DNA of 64,000 nucleotides from Nocardioides okcheonensis. GTDB lineage: Bacteria > Actinomycetota > Actinomycetes > Propionibacteriales > Nocardioidaceae. Where the stretch lies: the NCBI RefSeq assembly GCF_020991065.1, contig NZ_CP087710.1, positions 124,001-188,000 of the forward strand, read 5' to 3'. Positions 38,838 through 47,375 of the stretch are shown piece after piece (within the stretch, counting starts at the first letter, position 1; each line of letters starts with the position of its first letter). A program made the position numbers and the translations under genes. A model generated the notes under the pieces. The model ran no database searches. It was not told the origin of the DNA and saw only the letters and a list, made by a program, of their open reading frames with translations.

Positions 38838-40094
38838 CTACTGCTCGAGGCGGCGCAGCGCGACGCCCTCGGTCCCGGACAGCTCCCCGGTCCGCCGCGA
38901 CCACGCGGAGACGTCGGCGTCGCGCAGGCTCGTCAGCTGGTGCGGGTCGCGCTCGAGGTCGTAGAGCTCCCACTCCGCGGTGCCCCGGTGCTCGACGTAG
39001 GCGAAGGTCCCCTCGCGCAGCAGCGCCCAGTCGAGGTTGGTGTTCTCCACGAGCAGCCGCCGCCGCCACGAGGACCAGTCGCCGGACCGGAGCGGCCCGA
39101 GCATGGAGCGGCCGTCGAGCTCGCGTCCGGTGTCCGGGTCGACGCCTGCGATGTCGAGGGCGGTGGGCATCAGGTCGACCTGGGACACCAGCGCGTCGAC
39201 GCCCCGCGGCTCGACACCGGGCCCGCGCACGGCGAACGGGATGCCCGACGCCTCCTCGTAGGGCTGCGACTTCGACAGCAGCCGGTGCTCGCCGAGGAGG
39301 TAGCCGTTGTCGGACACGAAGAAGATCCACGTTCGGGCGAGCTGGCCGGTGCGCCGCAGGACGTCGAGCACCTTGCCGATCTGGTCGTCGACGTCCTGCA
39401 GCTCCTCGAGCTTGCCCTCGTAGAGCTTCCGCATCCGGTCGCGGTCCTGCCGGGGGAGGTCCCGCAGCCAGGTGGGCTTGTCGCCCATGTCGGCCTCGTT
39501 GAGCGCGGGCGGGTCCCACGCGACCCCGTCGAAGTCGTCGGCGTGCTCCGGGCTGGGCGTGTACGGGCCGTGCGGCGCGGTCGGCGAGTAGACCGCGAAC
39601 CACGGTCCGTCCTGGTGGCGACGGATGAAGCGACGCAGCCGCCGCGCGGCGAAGCGGTCGAAGGCCCGCTGCGAGTCGACCTTCCGGACCGTCCCGTCGA
39701 CGTTCACCCGCGGGTCGTCGATCATGCCGTCGAGCAGCGTCACCCAGCGGTCCCACCCGGGGGCGACGTAGGTCGGGTCCTGGGCGACGCCGTTCATGTA
39801 CTTGCCGAAGTAGCCGGTGTCGTAGCCGGCCACCTTCATCCGGGTCGCCGCCGTGTCCTGGTCGAGCCCGCGGGCGACGAACGGCTGGTGGGTCATGTTG
39901 GTGTCGCACCCGTGGTTGTGCGGGTAGCGGCTGGTCAGGATCGAGGCGCGAGCGGGCCCGCACAGCGGCATCGCGCTGTAGCCCTGCCGGAAGTGCACGC
40001 CCTTGCGGACCAGGCGCCGCCAGGTGCGGTCCATCGACCTCAGGGTCGAGCGCATCTGGTCGTCCGTCACGATCCACAACACGTTGTCGGCCAT
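38838..40094 (-). CDS. Sulfatase (type I, formylglycine-dependent)
   Basis: 418 residues. Metal-binding TDDQM near residue 10, and the maturation motif C-G-P-A-R at residue 45, whose Cys would become formylglycine. Histidine/aspartate metal-site segments follow (TAPHGPY, VSDNGYLLGEHRL). It hydrolyses sulfate, or possibly phosphonate, esters. No signal peptide, so cytoplasmic, unlike most secreted sulfatases. ATG 40094 is fixed by a TAGGGT -10 (40102–40107) exactly 7 nt upstream; a longer start at 40151 would pass through it. Confidence 0.9.
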   Translation of the reverse strand: MADNVLWIVTDDQMRSTLRSMDRTWRRLVRKGVHFRQGYSAMPLCGPARASILTSRYPHNHGCDTNMTHQPFVARGLDQDTAATRMKVAGYDTGYFGKYMNGVAQDPTYVAPGWDRWVTLLDGMIDDPRVNVDGTVRKVDSQRAFDRFAARRLRRFIRRHQDGPWFAVYSPTAPHGPYTPSPEHADDFDGVAWDPPALNEADMGDKPTWLRDLPRQDRDRMRKLYEGKLEELQDVDDQIGKVLDVLRRTGQLARTWIFFVSDNGYLLGEHRLLSKSQPYEEASGIPFAVRGPGVEPRGVDALVSQVDLMPTALDIAGVDPDTGRELDGRSMLGPLRSGDWSSWRRRLLVENTNLDWALLREGTFAYVEHRGTAEWELYDLERDPHQLTSLRDADVSAWSRRTGELSGTEGVALRRLEQ

Positions 40095-40147
40095 GCGCGC
40101 CACCCTACGCACGCGGCGCACCGCGCCCGCTCCGTCCGCGAGCGCGG

Positions 40148-40492
40148 TCACCGGGCCAGCCGGTCACACACCTCCGCCACCAGGTCGTAGGGCAGGTCCT
40201 GCGAGTGCAGGAAGCGCACGGTGTCCTTGCCGGTGCGGTAGGGCGCGACCCGCGACTCCAGCGGCTCGTCCATGACCGGGACGGGGTAGAGCGCGACGTG
40301 CTTCTTCCACCCCGCGAAGTGCAGCCCGTAGCGACCGCCCACCATCACCGCCGGCATGCCGTAGCGGACGGTCTCCTCGCCGCCGGGCAGGTGCTCGAGG
40401 ATGACGCGGCGCAGGCCGGTCAGCCGCTCGCCGACCTCGGGCGGGAACGGGGCGATGTAGGCGTCGACGGCGGCCGCTCCGGAGGTGGTCAT
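40148..40492 (-). CDS. DUF1801 domain protein
   Basis: 114 residues, a YdhG-like alpha/beta domain: Y-x-PP near residue 17, RYGMPAV, and FAGWKKHVALYP. The family includes an iron-chaperone/frataxin-like fold; the actual role is unknown. The start overlaps the stop of the upstream DinB gene (ATGA), so it is translated with it. Confidence 0.87.
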   Translation of the reverse strand: MTTSGAAAVDAYIAPFPPEVGERLTGLRRVILEHLPGGEETVRYGMPAVMVGGRYGLHFAGWKKHVALYPVPVMDEPLESRVAPYRTGKDTVRFLHSQDLPYDLVAEVCDRLAR

Positions 40493-41226
40493 CCCTGAGC
40501 GTCCCCCAGCAGCGCCAGGTCGCGTCGGACGTAGCGCAGGTGTGCCCACTCCTCCTCGAGGATGACGCGTACGCAGTCACCGACGCTCGGGTGCCAGTCG
40601 AACCCCCACGGGTCGTCCCGCTCCTCCTCCAGCCGCTCCGGGGTCACGTCGGCGAGGAAGTCGGTGACGAGCCGCTGGCGCTCGGCGCGGACCGCGAGCA
40701 CCTCGTCGTAGGACGGCACGTCGGTCCGGAGGGGCGACATGTCGAAGCCCATCTGCTCGGCGCCCGTGAACACCAGCCCGATCTCGTGGAACGGCTGGTC
40801 CACGCGCAGGATCGCACCCCGCAGCCAGGTGTCGGTGGCCAGGACGAGGTGGCGCAGGGTCTGGGCGAGCGACCACTCGTCCTCGACGTGGGCGTCCACC
40901 AGCCCGGGGGCGGTGTCCGCGACGGTGGTGGCCCACGCGGCCTGGACGGCGACCCACCCCTCGCGCAGGCCGTCGGGCGTCCTCGCGTGCTGGAGCTCGC
41001 GGCCGGGGAACCGCCGGTTGAGCTCGGCCTCGACGAGCGGCACGACGTCGACGCCGTTGACGAGCAGGGTGCCCATGAACAGGTCGTGGCTGTCGATGTC
41101 GAGCCCGTCGACGTCGACGCTGCGCATCGTCACCCCGCTGAGGTCGGAGCCGCGGAAGGTCGCGCCCTTGAGGCTGGCCCGGACGAAGCGGCCGCCCTCG
41201 AGCTCGTCACCGGAGAAGGTCGTCAT
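40489..41226 (-). CDS. DinB-like protein with N-terminal pentapeptide-type repeats
   Basis: 245 residues. The first 45 residues show pentapeptide-like spacing (GGRFVRASLKGATFRGSDLSG), followed by a four-helix DinB-like domain (EDEWSLAQTLRHLVLATDTW … EEEWAHLRYV) with possible metal-ligand histidines. In actinobacteria DinB-type proteins are often mycothiol-dependent transferases. CATGAT (41233–41238) 6 nt before the ATG fits a leaderless promoter. Coupled to DUF1801 by a 4-bp overlap. Confidence 0.82.
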   Translation of the reverse strand: MTTFSGDELEGGRFVRASLKGATFRGSDLSGVTMRSVDVDGLDIDSHDLFMGTLLVNGVDVVPLVEAELNRRFPGRELQHARTPDGLREGWVAVQAAWATTVADTAPGLVDAHVEDEWSLAQTLRHLVLATDTWLRGAILRVDQPFHEIGLVFTGAEQMGFDMSPLRTDVPSYDEVLAVRAERQRLVTDFLADVTPERLEEERDDPWGFDWHPSVGDCVRVILEEEWAHLRYVRRDLALLGDAQG

Positions 41227-41271
41227 GTCCCCATCATGGGGCCGGCCACCGACAGGCGACAGGAGCCGCGC

Positions 41272-41721
41272 TCAGTCCTCGATGACCGCCCGGCCCTCCT
41301 CGCGCAGCCGCGCCAGGCCGTCGAGCATCGCCCGCAGCGCCTCGGGGGAGTGGCGCTGCCAGTCGTGCACCTCGTGCAGCACCCGCAGCGCGTGGTGGGT
41401 GCGGTAGGACTCGGTGGGGTTGCCGGGGAACTTCTTGTCCGTCACGTTGGGATCGTCCTCGAAGGGGCCCATCGGCTCGACGGCGTAGACGTGTCCGTCC
41501 CCCTCGACCCCGGCGAGGGCCGTGGCGAGCTGGGCGCCCCAGGCCGCGGTGCTCTCCAGCGTCGTGAAGTAGATGTGGCGCAGCACCCGGTCCTCCTCGA
41601 AGTTGGACGCGTAGCCGGCGACCAGCTCGTCACCCGGGCTCAGCACGGCCTTGGTGCCGTGCAGGAAGGGGCCCGAGACGTGGTCGTGGTGCTCGAACGT
41701 CACGGGCCGGCGGTCGCTCAC
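41272..41721 (-). CDS. arr: Rifampin ADP-ribosyltransferase (Arr)
   Basis: 149 residues, the length of Arr enzymes, which transfer ADP-ribose from NAD to rifamycins. Clear family blocks are FLHGTKA (NAD-site His), GYASNFEEDR, HIYFTT (Tyr) and EDDPNVTDKKFPGNPTESYR. GTG 41721 overlaps the upstream epimerase stop by 4 bp (GTGA). It predicts intrinsic rifamycin tolerance. No mobile element lies next to it, so it looks like a resident chromosomal arr, as in many environmental actinobacteria. Confidence 0.93.
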   Translation of the reverse strand: MSDRRPVTFEHHDHVSGPFLHGTKAVLSPGDELVAGYASNFEEDRVLRHIYFTTLESTAAWGAQLATALAGVEGDGHVYAVEPMGPFEDDPNVTDKKFPGNPTESYRTHHALRVLHEVHDWQRHSPEALRAMLDGLARLREEGRAVIED

Positions 41722-42617
41722 GACGCACCCGGGTCGTCGAGCACGTCGCGCCACGAGTGCTGCGGCTCGAAGCCGACCATCGAGCGTGCCTTGTCGATCG
41801 AGTAGAACGTCTCGTCGCGCCCCATCTCGCGCCGCACCTCGACGCCGTCGTAGAACCGCTCGACCACCTCGCTCGTCGTGGCGGCCACCGACATGTCGGC
41901 GTTGGCGACGTTGAAGACCTCGTAGCCCAGGCCGTCGGTCTCCAGGCAGCGCTGCACCATGTGGCCGAGGTCGCGCACGTCGATGTAGGCGAAGATGTTG
42001 CGCCGCCGCAGCGCCGGGTCGGTGAGGAACGGCGGGAACAGCTCGGCGTACTCGTGCGGCTCGATCACGTTGTTGATCCGCAGCCCGTAGACGTCGATGC
42101 CGCTGCGCGCCTGGAACGAGCGGGCGGTCACCTCGTTGGCCACCTTCGACATCGCGTAGGAGTCCTCCGGCACCGTGGGGTGCTCCTCGTCGACGGGGAC
42201 GTAGAGCGGCTTGCGCTCGCCCTGCGCGAAGCACACGCCGTAGGTGGTCTCCGACGAGGCGAAGACCACCTTGGGGATGCCGAGCCGGGTGGCGGCCTCG
42301 AGGATGTTGTAGGTGCTCAGCACGTTGGTGGCGTAGGTCGCGGCGTCGGCCTGCTTGAGGATCGCGGGGATCGCCGCGAAGTGCACGACCGCGTCGTAGG
42401 ACGGCTTCTCCGGGAGGTCGAGCTCGTCGAAGGTCGCGAGCCCGGCGAGCGCCGAGTAGACCTCGCCGGCGTCGGTGAGGTCGACGCGCAGGTCCGCGAC
42501 GCCGGGGCGGTCGAGCGGCACCAGGTCCGCGTTGGTGACCTGGTGGCCCTGCTCGACGAGGTAGGGGGCTACGTGCCGGCCGGCCTTGCCGCTGCCGCCG
42601 GTGAAGAAGATGCGCAT
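41718..42617 (-). CDS. NAD-dependent epimerase/dehydratase (extended SDR)
   Basis: 299 residues. N-terminal Rossmann motif TGGSGKAGRH (residues 6–15) and the active-site YAMSK with a preceding SSETTYG serine/threonine segment. Sugar nucleotides are the usual substrates of the family; the exact one is unknown. GAAGG about 7 nt before ATG 42617. First gene of a two-gene unit with arr. Confidence 0.9.
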   Translation of the reverse strand: MRIFFTGGSGKAGRHVAPYLVEQGHQVTNADLVPLDRPGVADLRVDLTDAGEVYSALAGLATFDELDLPEKPSYDAVVHFAAIPAILKQADAATYATNVLSTYNILEAATRLGIPKVVFASSETTYGVCFAQGERKPLYVPVDEEHPTVPEDSYAMSKVANEVTARSFQARSGIDVYGLRINNVIEPHEYAELFPPFLTDPALRRRNIFAYIDVRDLGHMVQRCLETDGLGYEVFNVANADMSVAATTSEVVERFYDGVEVRREMGRDETFYSIDKARSMVGFEPQHSWRDVLDDPGAS

Positions 42618-42696
42618 GACGACCTTCCTACCCCGGCGGCGAGCGGCGCGGCACACCCCGGCGGTCACCTCGCCGCGCTGCTCTAGGGTCGTGGCC

Positions 42697-43035
42697 ATGG
42701 GGGAACACCAGTCCAGCAGCGTGTCGCACGCCCAGCTGCCCGCCGGATACGTCGACGTGCTGCCCGCCGAGAGGCTCGCCAACCTGATCGCGACCGCACG
42801 CACGGCGCTGGTCGTGCTGGTCCTGGTGGTCGGGATCGTCCTCGGCGTGACGTCCGGTGCCAGCCTGTGGCCGCCCGTGCTCGTCGGCCTCGCCGCCGCC
42901 CTGACGATCCACGTCACGTTCGGGTGGCTCGAGCAGACTCTGCGGCTGCTCGTCGGCATCGCCCGCAACACGGCGGAGGCCGCGGGGATCGGACCGTGGA
43001 CGCCTGCGTCCGACGAGGTCGCCGACGGTCTCTGA
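42697..43035 (+). CDS. Small membrane protein, unknown function
   Basis: 112 residues with two hydrophobic helices (about 33–52 and 55–75) and a polar C terminus. I do not recognise a family. The start is fixed by TAGGGT (42684–42689) 7 nt before ATG 42697, a leaderless promoter. Confidence 0.75.
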   Translation: MGEHQSSSVSHAQLPAGYVDVLPAERLANLIATARTALVVLVLVVGIVLGVTSGASLWPPVLVGLAAALTIHVTFGWLEQTLRLLVGIARNTAEAAGIGPWTPASDEVADGL

Positions 43036-43049
43036 CCGGAGGTGCGGGA

Positions 43050-43535
43050 TCAGCCGCGCGCGGCCGCCCGCGTGTGCAGCTCGCGCAGCTCGTCGGCGAG
43101 CTCGGGTGCGGGACCGGACAGCGGGACGCCCGGTGCGACGTCACCGATCGGGAGCGGCAGCACCGGACCGGCCGGCTCGTTCGCTCGCCACTGTCCGAGC
43201 TGCGCGGTGGAGCCGGCGTAGACGATCCGGCCCAGGCCGACCCACGCGTGTCCGGCGGCACACATCGGGCAGTGCTCGCCGGAGGTGTAGACCGTGCAGC
43301 GCGGACGCACCTCGGCGGGGACGTGCGCGGCCGCCCACCGCGCCAGGTCGAGCTCGGGGTGCCGGGTCTGGTCACCGCCGCCCGTGCGGTTGCGATCCTC
43401 GCGGAGCACGGCGCCGTCGGGGCCCACGAGCAGCGACCCGAACGGCTCGTCGCCCGCCTCCAGCGCCTCGCGGGCGAGCTGGACGCAGCGGCGCAGGTGG
43501 ACGAGGTCGTCGGCGGTGGGTGGCGTGGGTTCCAT
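43050..43535 (-). CDS. Cytidine/deoxycytidylate-type (guanine deaminase-like) nucleoside deaminase
   Basis: 161 residues of the zinc deaminase family: HPELDLARWAA gives the H-x-E (zinc His and proton-shuttle Glu) and EHCPMC the P-x-x-C-type second zinc motif. Guanine, cytosine or tRNA-adenosine deaminases share these. The adjacent sequence does not fix the substrate. TACGGT (complement of 43542–43547) lies 6 nt before ATG 43535, so it is leaderless. The stop is convergent with the small membrane gene. Confidence 0.88.
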   Translation of the reverse strand: MEPTPPTADDLVHLRRCVQLAREALEAGDEPFGSLLVGPDGAVLREDRNRTGGGDQTRHPELDLARWAAAHVPAEVRPRCTVYTSGEHCPMCAAGHAWVGLGRIVYAGSTAQLGQWRANEPAGPVLPLPIGDVAPGVPLSGPAPELADELRELHTRAAARG

Positions 43536-43554
43536 GGGGCGACCGTAGGCAACC

Positions 43555-44838
43555 TCAGCCGTCGGCGACAGCCCGGTTGTCCGCCGCCCGGCGTCCGAGG
43601 ACCGCGCGCTCACCCGCGTTGCGGGTCAGCGACGCCGCCTCGGTGAACGCCAGCGCCGCCTCGGCGTGCCGGCCGGCCCGCTCGAGCAGGTCGCCGCGCA
43701 CGCTCGGCACCAGGGGCGAGCCCGCGAGGGCGGCCGGGTCGACCGAGGCGAGCACAGCCAGGCCCGCGTCCGCGCCGAACGCACGTCCGTGCGCGACCGC
43801 ACGGTTGACCTCGACGACCGGGCCGGGCGCTGCCCCGGCCAGGACGTCGTAGAGCGCCGAGATGCGACGCCAGTCGGTGTCCTCCGCACGCCGCGCGACG
43901 GCGTGCTGAGCGGCGATCGAGGCCTGGAGGAAGTAGCGACCGACCGGAGCGCCCGAGGCTGCGAGCGTGGTCGCGCGCTCCAGCGCGGCGAGGCCGCGGC
44001 GGATCCGCAGCGCGTCCCACAGGCTGCGGTCCTGGTCGTCGAGCAGCACCGGCTCGCCCGACGCGGACCGCCGGGCCGCCGTGCGCGAGCCCTGGAGCTC
44101 CATCAGCGCCTGGAGCCCGAGCACCTCCGGCTCGGCCGGTGCGAGGTCGGACAGCATCCGGGCCAGCCGGGTGGCCTCCTCGACGAGGTCGGTGCGCACC
44201 CACTCGTCGCCCGCGGTCGCGGTGTAGCCCTCGTTGAAGATCAGGTAGAGCACGGCCATCACGTCGTCGAGGCGGGCGACCCGCTCAGCGCCGGTCGGCA
44301 GCTCGAGCCCGGCGCGGGCGTCGACCAGCGTCCGCTTCGCCCGCGAGATCCGCTGACCCATCGTCGCCTCGCTGGTGAGGAAGCCGCGGGCGATCTCGGC
44401 GGTGGTGAGCCCGCCGACCAGCCGCAGCGTCAGCGCGGCGCGCGACTCCGGGGTCAGCGAGGGGTGGCAGGTCAGGAACACCAGCCGCAGGACGTCGTCC
44501 TCGATGTGGTCGACCTGGTCCTCGAGGTCGGGCACGTCCGCCTCCTCCCCGCGCCCGGCGCCGAGCTCGGCCACCTTGCGGCGCAGCGTGTCCGCCCGCC
44601 GGAAGTGGTCGATGCCACGGCGCTTGGCCGTGGTCATCAGCCAGGCGGACGGGTTGTCGGGGATCCCGGTGGCCGGCCACTGCTCGAGGGCGGCGACGAG
44701 CGCGTCCTGCGCCAGGTCCTCGGCGAGGTCGACGTCGCGGGTCATCCGGGTGAGGGCGCCGACGAGGCGGGCCGACTCGGCCCGCCACGCGGCGATCACG
44801 GCCCCTGCGGGGTCGTCGTGGGTGGTCCCTTCCGGCAC
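43555..44838 (-). CDS. ECF sigma factor, ECF42-type with C-terminal extension
   Basis: 427 residues: sigma-70 region 2 (DLAEDLAQDALVAALEQWP), region 4 (LTTAEIARGFLTSEATMGQRISRAKRTL), then a long C-terminal TPR-like extension starting around VLYLIFNEGYTAT. This build and the YCII/DGPF gene directly upstream identify the ECF42 group, which has no classical anti-sigma factor; the extension is thought to control it. GTG 44838 has TACGCT 6 nt upstream, so it may have its own leaderless promoter besides read-through from the YCII gene. Confidence 0.93.
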   Translation of the reverse strand: MPEGTTHDDPAGAVIAAWRAESARLVGALTRMTRDVDLAEDLAQDALVAALEQWPATGIPDNPSAWLMTTAKRRGIDHFRRADTLRRKVAELGAGRGEEADVPDLEDQVDHIEDDVLRLVFLTCHPSLTPESRAALTLRLVGGLTTAEIARGFLTSEATMGQRISRAKRTLVDARAGLELPTGAERVARLDDVMAVLYLIFNEGYTATAGDEWVRTDLVEEATRLARMLSDLAPAEPEVLGLQALMELQGSRTAARRSASGEPVLLDDQDRSLWDALRIRRGLAALERATTLAASGAPVGRYFLQASIAAQHAVARRAEDTDWRRISALYDVLAGAAPGPVVEVNRAVAHGRAFGADAGLAVLASVDPAALAGSPLVPSVRGDLLERAGRHAEAALAFTEAASLTRNAGERAVLGRRAADNRAVADG

Positions 44839-44861
44839 GCGGCCAGCGTAGGGGTGCAGCG

Positions 44862-45236
44862 TCAGGCGGTGGGCTCCTCGGGGCCCTCGGAGATCTGGCG
44901 CATCGTGGCGACGACGGTGACCTCGGGCCAGTGGTCGGCGTGCAGCTGGGCGAAGAGCTGCTGGTCGGCGATCGCGGCCTCCACGGTGTCGTACTCCGTG
45001 ATCGCCCAGCCGCCGACGACCTCCTTGCCCTCGGCGTAGGGCCCGTCGACCCGGGTGACCTCGCCACCCCGGACGACGAAGTTCACGGCGTCCTCCGTGC
45101 CGAAGAGCCCGCCGCCGTCGACGAACCGACCGTCGGCCGCGCGCTCCCCGATGTAGGCGTCCATCGCCTCGAACAGCGACTTCGGCGGCATCCCGACGTT
45201 CTCCTCCATGCGGACGAATCCCATGAAACGCGGCAT
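44862..45236 (-). CDS. YCII/DGPF-domain protein, ECF42 partner
   Basis: 124 residues with the YCII-related fold; DGPYAEGKEVVGGWAI carries the DGPF-type motif. These small proteins are the conserved targets and neighbours of ECF42 sigma factors; their biochemical role is unsettled. ATG 45236 has AGGAG about 9 nt upstream. The candidate ECF42 promoter lies 48–74 bp upstream. The ECF42 gene follows after 23 bp. Confidence 0.92.
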   Translation of the reverse strand: MPRFMGFVRMEENVGMPPKSLFEAMDAYIGERAADGRFVDGGGLFGTEDAVNFVVRGGEVTRVDGPYAEGKEVVGGWAITEYDTVEAAIADQQLFAQLHADHWPEVTVVATMRQISEGPEEPTA

Positions 45237-45283
45237 CTCTCTCAACTCCTGCTGGTGGGTGTGGACTGCTGTCTCGCACGTAC

Positions 45284-45310
45284 GTCGGACGGGCACCGCG
45301 CGCCTCGACA
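45284..45310 (-). promoter_or_regulatory. Candidate ECF42-dependent promoter (TGTCGA–N17–CGAC)
   Basis: On the minus strand TGTCGA (45305–45310) is followed after 17 nt by CGAC (45284–45287). ECF42 sigma factors are reported to use TGTCGA at -35 and CGA/TC at -10. It stands before the YCII gene and its ECF42 gene, so positive autoregulation is likely. Confidence 0.75.
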
Positions 45311-45383
45311 TCGGACGACCGAGAACTTCCGGTCAGTCTGGCGAGCCGGGGTGCCGCTTGCCACCCCGGCGCAGGATGGGGTC

Positions 45384-46547
45384 ATGGCACACCGCGCACG
45401 CATCCTCGGCGGACTCCTCGCCGGCCTGGTCGCCGCCGTCACCGCCGGGTGCTCCGGCGACACCGCGGCGTCCGGCGCCCTCGGCCCGGCGACGGAGGAG
45501 GGCGACAGCGACTGGCCGTTCGCGGTCGAGGAGGTCGCGCGCTACGACGAGCCGTGGGCGATGGCCTTCCTGCCCGGGACGGGCGACCTGCTCGTCACCG
45601 AGCGCAGCGGAGCCCTGCACCTGCGCGACGCCGGCACCGGCGACCAGGTCGAGGTCGCGGGCGTCCCCGAGGTCGTGGACGCCGGCCAGGGCGGGCTCGG
45701 CGACGTGGTCCCCGCGCCGACCTTCGAGCAGGACGGGCTCGTCTACCTCAGCTGGGTCGAGGCGGGCGACGGCGGGACCGGCGCGGTGGTCGGCCGTGGC
45801 CGGCTGGAGACCGGCGGAGGAGGTGCGTCGCTGGAGGACCTCGAGGTGGTGTGGCGACAGACGCCGAAGGTCGACGGCGACGGCCACTTCGGCCACCGGA
45901 TCGCGTTCTCGCCCGACGGCGAGCACCTGTTCGTGACCTCGGGCGACCGCCAGCAGGGGAGCCCGGCACAGGACACCACCAACACCCTCGGCTCGGTCGT
46001 GCGGCTCACCCTCGACGGCGACCCGGCCCCCGGGAACCCGCTCGCGGACCGCGGCGGCGTGACCGCCGAGATCTGGAGCTGGGGCCACCGCAACCCGCTC
46101 GGGCTGCAGTTCGCGCCGGACGGCACGCTCTGGGAGACCGAGATGGGGCCCGAGGGCGGCGACGAGCTCAACGTCGTCGAGCCCGGCGGCAACTACGGCT
46201 GGCCCAAGGTGTCCAACGGCAGCGACTACGGCGGCGGCGAGATCCCGGACCACGAGGAGGGGGACGGCTTCGTCGCCCCCGCCGCGTCGTGGAACCCCAG
46301 CATCTCGCCGGGCAGCCTGCTCGTCTACGACGGCGAGATGTTCCCCGACTGGCGGGGCGACGCGCTCATCGGCGCGCTCTCGGGCGAGGCGCTCGTCCGC
46401 GTCGACCTCGACGGCACCACGGCGGGCGAGCAGCAGGTCTTCGACCTCGGGCAGCGCGTCCGGGCGGTCGACGAGGCACCGGACGGCGCGATCTGGCTGC
46501 TCGAGGACGAGGGGTCGGGCCGGCTGCTGCGGCTGACGCCGGCCTGA
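45384..46547 (+). CDS. PQQ-dependent sugar (aldose) dehydrogenase lipoprotein
   Basis: 387 residues. Lipoprotein signal (VTAGC, Cys near 23) places it on the outer face of the membrane. It shows the six-bladed GSDH propeller features: DEPWAMAFLPG, GLGDVV, GHRIAFSPDG, GHRNPLGLQF, and METMGPEGGDELN-like ETEMGPEGGDEL. The family oxidises aldoses using PQQ; no PQQ synthesis genes lie in the window. Starts at ATG 45384, divergent from the YCII gene. Ends 2 bp from the convergent DUF2071 stop. Confidence 0.88.
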   Translation: MAHRARILGGLLAGLVAAVTAGCSGDTAASGALGPATEEGDSDWPFAVEEVARYDEPWAMAFLPGTGDLLVTERSGALHLRDAGTGDQVEVAGVPEVVDAGQGGLGDVVPAPTFEQDGLVYLSWVEAGDGGTGAVVGRGRLETGGGGASLEDLEVVWRQTPKVDGDGHFGHRIAFSPDGEHLFVTSGDRQQGSPAQDTTNTLGSVVRLTLDGDPAPGNPLADRGGVTAEIWSWGHRNPLGLQFAPDGTLWETEMGPEGGDELNVVEPGGNYGWPKVSNGSDYGGGEIPDHEEGDGFVAPAASWNPSISPGSLLVYDGEMFPDWRGDALIGALSGEALVRVDLDGTTAGEQQVFDLGQRVRAVDEAPDGAIWLLEDEGSGRLLRLTPA

Positions 46548-46549
46548 CC

Positions 46550-47305
46550 TCAGCCGCAGCGGGGGCGGCGGGCGTCGCGGGGGAGGCCGAACTCGGTGTA
46601 CACGCCCGGGCTGAAGCCGACGTGGTCCGGCGCCCGCTCGGCCAGGCCGGGCAGACCGACCGAGGCCATCAGGCCGTCGTGGAGGGCGAGCACCTCGGCG
46701 TCGTGGACCGGCCAGGGCTCGTGCCGGTTCGGAACGTAGAGCGTGCGCCCCAGCACCGACGTGTGGAGCCCCCAGCGGGCGCTCAGGAAGTGGTCCAGCG
46801 CCGTCGGCTCGCGGCGTGCGCCGGGGCGTACGGCGAGGTGGGTCGCGCCGCGTGCGCTGGGCCAGCGCAGCCGGGCGTCGTAGGTGTGCACGCCGTCGTC
46901 GAGCCGGTGCCGCATGCGGGCCCACCGGTAGGGCACGTTGAACGCGGCCCGGGCGCCGAGCACCACGGCCAGCCGGTCGGCGTCGAGGCTGAGGAACACG
47001 ATGCCGCGCCGCCCGGTGTCGTCGACGGAGTAGAGCCGCACGTTGGTCTCCAGGAACGTGCCGAGCCACGGGGTGCCCGGCAGCCGGAACGGCGACGCGT
47101 CGACCATGCGGAACGGGATCAGCCCGACGTAGGTCAGCCCGTCGAGGGTGTCGGGTCGGACACCGGGCGGCATCCGGTCGGCGACCAGCGCCGGGTCGAC
47201 GGCCCAGTGCAGGAAGGTCAGGTCGCGCCAGTGCTGGTTCATCAGCACGGCGCCGGGCATGACCGGTGCCTGCGGGGTGACCTCCTCGACCGGGCGCGCG
47301 TCCAC
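46550..47305 (-). CDS. DUF2071 (YqjF-like) protein
   Basis: 251 residues from GTG 47305. It has the DUF2071 pattern with NQHWRDLTFLHWAVDPALV near the N terminus and ETNVRLYSVDDTGRRGIVF in the middle. Function unknown. The start is fixed by TAGGAT (complement of 47313–47318) 7 nt upstream. Confidence 0.87.
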   Translation of the reverse strand: MDARPVEEVTPQAPVMPGAVLMNQHWRDLTFLHWAVDPALVADRMPPGVRPDTLDGLTYVGLIPFRMVDASPFRLPGTPWLGTFLETNVRLYSVDDTGRRGIVFLSLDADRLAVVLGARAAFNVPYRWARMRHRLDDGVHTYDARLRWPSARGATHLAVRPGARREPTALDHFLSARWGLHTSVLGRTLYVPNRHEPWPVHDAEVLALHDGLMASVGLPGLAERAPDHVGFSPGVYTEFGLPRDARRPRCG

Positions 47306-47375
47306 GCCCTCGATCCTACGAGCAGGGTGCGCGTCGATGGCGCGTTGTCGGACGGCTGAACTAGGGTCGACCGAC

